Shown here: in pieces, positions 13,749 through 14,945 of the stretch
Layout: the number at the start of each line of letters is the position of its first letter
Position numbering within the stretch: position 1 is the stretch's first letter
Assembly: GCA_900553295.1 (NCBI GenBank)
Contig: USCR01000047.1
Location: 1-14,945 of the forward strand
From: an uncultured Eubacteriales bacterium
Lineage (GTDB): Bacteria; Bacillota; Clostridia; Christensenellales; Aristaeellaceae
Reading direction: 5' to 3'
DNA: 14,945 nucleotides
The notes under the pieces: model-generated
Databases searched by the model: none
What the model saw: only the letters and a program-made list of their open reading frames with translations
Told to the model about the DNA's origin: nothing
Made by a program: the position numbers and the translations under genes

Positions 13749-14945
13749 ATGGCAAGGCCGAAGGAGAAACAGGAAGAAGAAAAGAAGGAGACCGGCAAGA
13801 AATACCTGCCGGTGCAAAGCTCTGCGGGAACCAAGGGACAGACGGCCCAGGAGCGGGCAAAGGAAATCCTTTCCATGAGCCGGGAGGAGCAGAAGGCGAG
13901 AAACCAGGCCAGACTGCGGGAGGCGCTGAACCGCTCCGCCCAGAGCAGGCCGGCTTCTTCGGCGCAGACGCAAGCCATGCGCAGGAACTTTACCAAGCGC
14001 GAGCAGAAAGAGGAATACCGGCGGAGGTACGGCACGCCGCAAAGCTCCCGGGAGGCTCGGGAGCAGTACCAATGGAACAAGCGGCAGCGGGAGGCCTTGG
14101 AGCAGTACCAGAGCTATTTTGAAAAGTATGGACAGAAGCCCACGGAAGAGCAGGTACAAAACAATCCGGTGCTTTCGGACATTGGGCAGCTGTGGAAGGC
14201 GAACACCACGCAGGCGCAGGCCACGCAAAAGGCGCTGGAGGAGATCGAGAACACTCGCGTGCCAAGCCGGGCAGGGCGCGCACTGTTTATGGCGGCGCAG
14301 AATGCGAACTCCATTGCGCCCATGGAGCAGGCCAGGGACAAGGAACTGCCGCAGCTGAGCCAGGAGGACCAGGCCTTTGTTGACAATGCCAGAAAACGGC
14401 TGGAAGAGCTGTATCCGCAGCGGGACGCACTGGAAGCCAAGGGCGACGCGGAAGGCCTGGCGGAGGTCAATCGACTGATTGACAACGAGGAAAAGGTGAT
14501 GCGGGACCGCGGGGTAGCGCTGCCGGGGGAAGTGGCGGAGACGGTGGACAAGTATGCCCTGGGAGGCTCCAAGGACCTGGAAGCCTATCTGGAGGCAAAG
14601 CGCAATGTGGAGCTGATGGATGAGGAGATCGCCCTGGGCGGGGTGATTGCGCCGGAGGAAAACAAGGCGTATCAGGATCTGAAAGCCCGGGTGGAGCGCG
14701 GAGAGGAGCTGACAGGGCAGGACGTCTACGACTATAAAGTATGGTCGGAACAATACGGGGCCTATGAACGGGACAAGGAGACCATCAAGACCCTGGAGGA
14801 AGCGGGGGTACTGGAAAGCGGGTACAGCTACGCCGCGCAGGAGCGGCAAAGGCGAAACGAGGGACAGCTGACCCAGATTGAAGCGCTGACCCAGTACGCG
14901 GGAACGATGCAGGCCCCCATTGCCAGGCAGGAAGCCAGCAAGCTG
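13749..14945 (+). CDS. Large charged phage virion protein, 3' end outside the window
   Basis: The frame is open for 399 codons from the ATG at 13749 to the last base with no stop. The start has a GGAGGG site and lies 15 bases after the previous gene. The N-terminus (MARPKEKQEEEKK) is basic/acidic and probably disordered. The rest is rich in Glu, Gln, Arg and Ala, with long predicted helices and few Cys, and no catalytic motif in the visible part. A long helical protein at this position could be an internal virion or ejection protein, or a tape-measure-like protein. The missing part may hold an enzymatic domain. The product is not recognised. Confidence 0.85.
   Translation, partial: MARPKEKQEEEKKETGKKYLPVQSSAGTKGQTAQERAKEILSMSREEQKARNQARLREALNRSAQSRPASSAQTQAMRRNFTKREQKEEYRRRYGTPQSSREAREQYQWNKRQREALEQYQSYFEKYGQKPTEEQVQNNPVLSDIGQLWKANTTQAQATQKALEEIENTRVPSRAGRALFMAAQNANSIAPMEQARDKELPQLSQEDQAFVDNARKRLEELYPQRDALEAKGDAEGLAEVNRLIDNEEKVMRDRGVALPGEVAETVDKYALGGSKDLEAYLEAKRNVELMDEEIALGGVIAPEENKAYQDLKARVERGEELTGQDVYDYKVWSEQYGAYERDKETIKTLEEAGVLESGYSYAAQERQRRNEGQLTQIEALTQYAGTMQAPIARQEASKL

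Noticed and set aside
12786..14849. 687-codon open frame on the minus strand across three virion genes
   Set aside because: It is antisense to three genes with good ribosome sites. Its Leu/Val/Arg/Pro-rich product arises from the GC-rich purine-loaded coding strand and has no plausible domain.
1..14945. CRISPR array, tRNA, rRNA or insertion sequence
   Set aside because: No regularly spaced short repeats, cloverleaf-like stretch, transposase-like product or terminal inverted repeats were seen on either strand.

Overview
The window looks like DNA from a GC-rich member of the Firmicutes, probably a gut Clostridia-type genome or one of its phages. Supporting signs are the strong AGGAGG-type ribosome sites before most genes, the GC-rich purine-loaded coding strands, and a phage capsid of the N4-gp56 type with the LNLQLFA-like N-terminus common in Firmicutes phages. 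No rRNA, tRNA, integrase or attachment site is visible, so host and integration state are inference.

Left third (34-6037, minus strand): a complete type I restriction-modification operon in the order hsdR, a small unnamed gene, hsdM, hsdS. A plausible sigma-70 promoter lies at 6009-6037. HsdR is the translocase/nuclease, HsdM the N6-adenine methyltransferase, and HsdS carries two target-recognition domains (TRDs) that set the DNA target. The extra gene (3059-3571) resembles a small PD-(D/E)xK nuclease-fold protein and sits almost without gaps between hsdR and hsdM. hsdM and hsdS overlap by ATGA. Within hsdS, two AT-rich TRD segments sit between GC-rich repeated conserved segments, the usual signature of TRD exchange.

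Middle (6165-8103, minus strand): a hairpin that could terminate on both strands, then two tandem genes 2 bp apart. One (7027-8103) encodes a coiled-coil protein with CxxC pairs at both ends. The other (start 7024) encodes a four-helix membrane protein whose C-terminal zinc ribbon is now in another frame, apparently through a one-base deletion near a run of six C. I do not recognise this pair.

Right half (8406-14945, plus strand): a phage virion module. It encodes a probable scaffold, the N4-gp56 family major capsid protein, a small conserved protein, an intra-operon hairpin terminator, a probable head-completion protein, a large beta-rich (propeller-like) protein probably at the portal or tail, a Tyr/Gln-rich virion-type protein, and a long charged protein running off the window. 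No terminase or portal gene lies left of the scaffold. The module begins after a 302-bp non-coding strand switch, so the restriction and zinc-ribbon genes may be cargo inserted in a phage genome, or host genes flanking a partial prophage. The window alone does not decide this.
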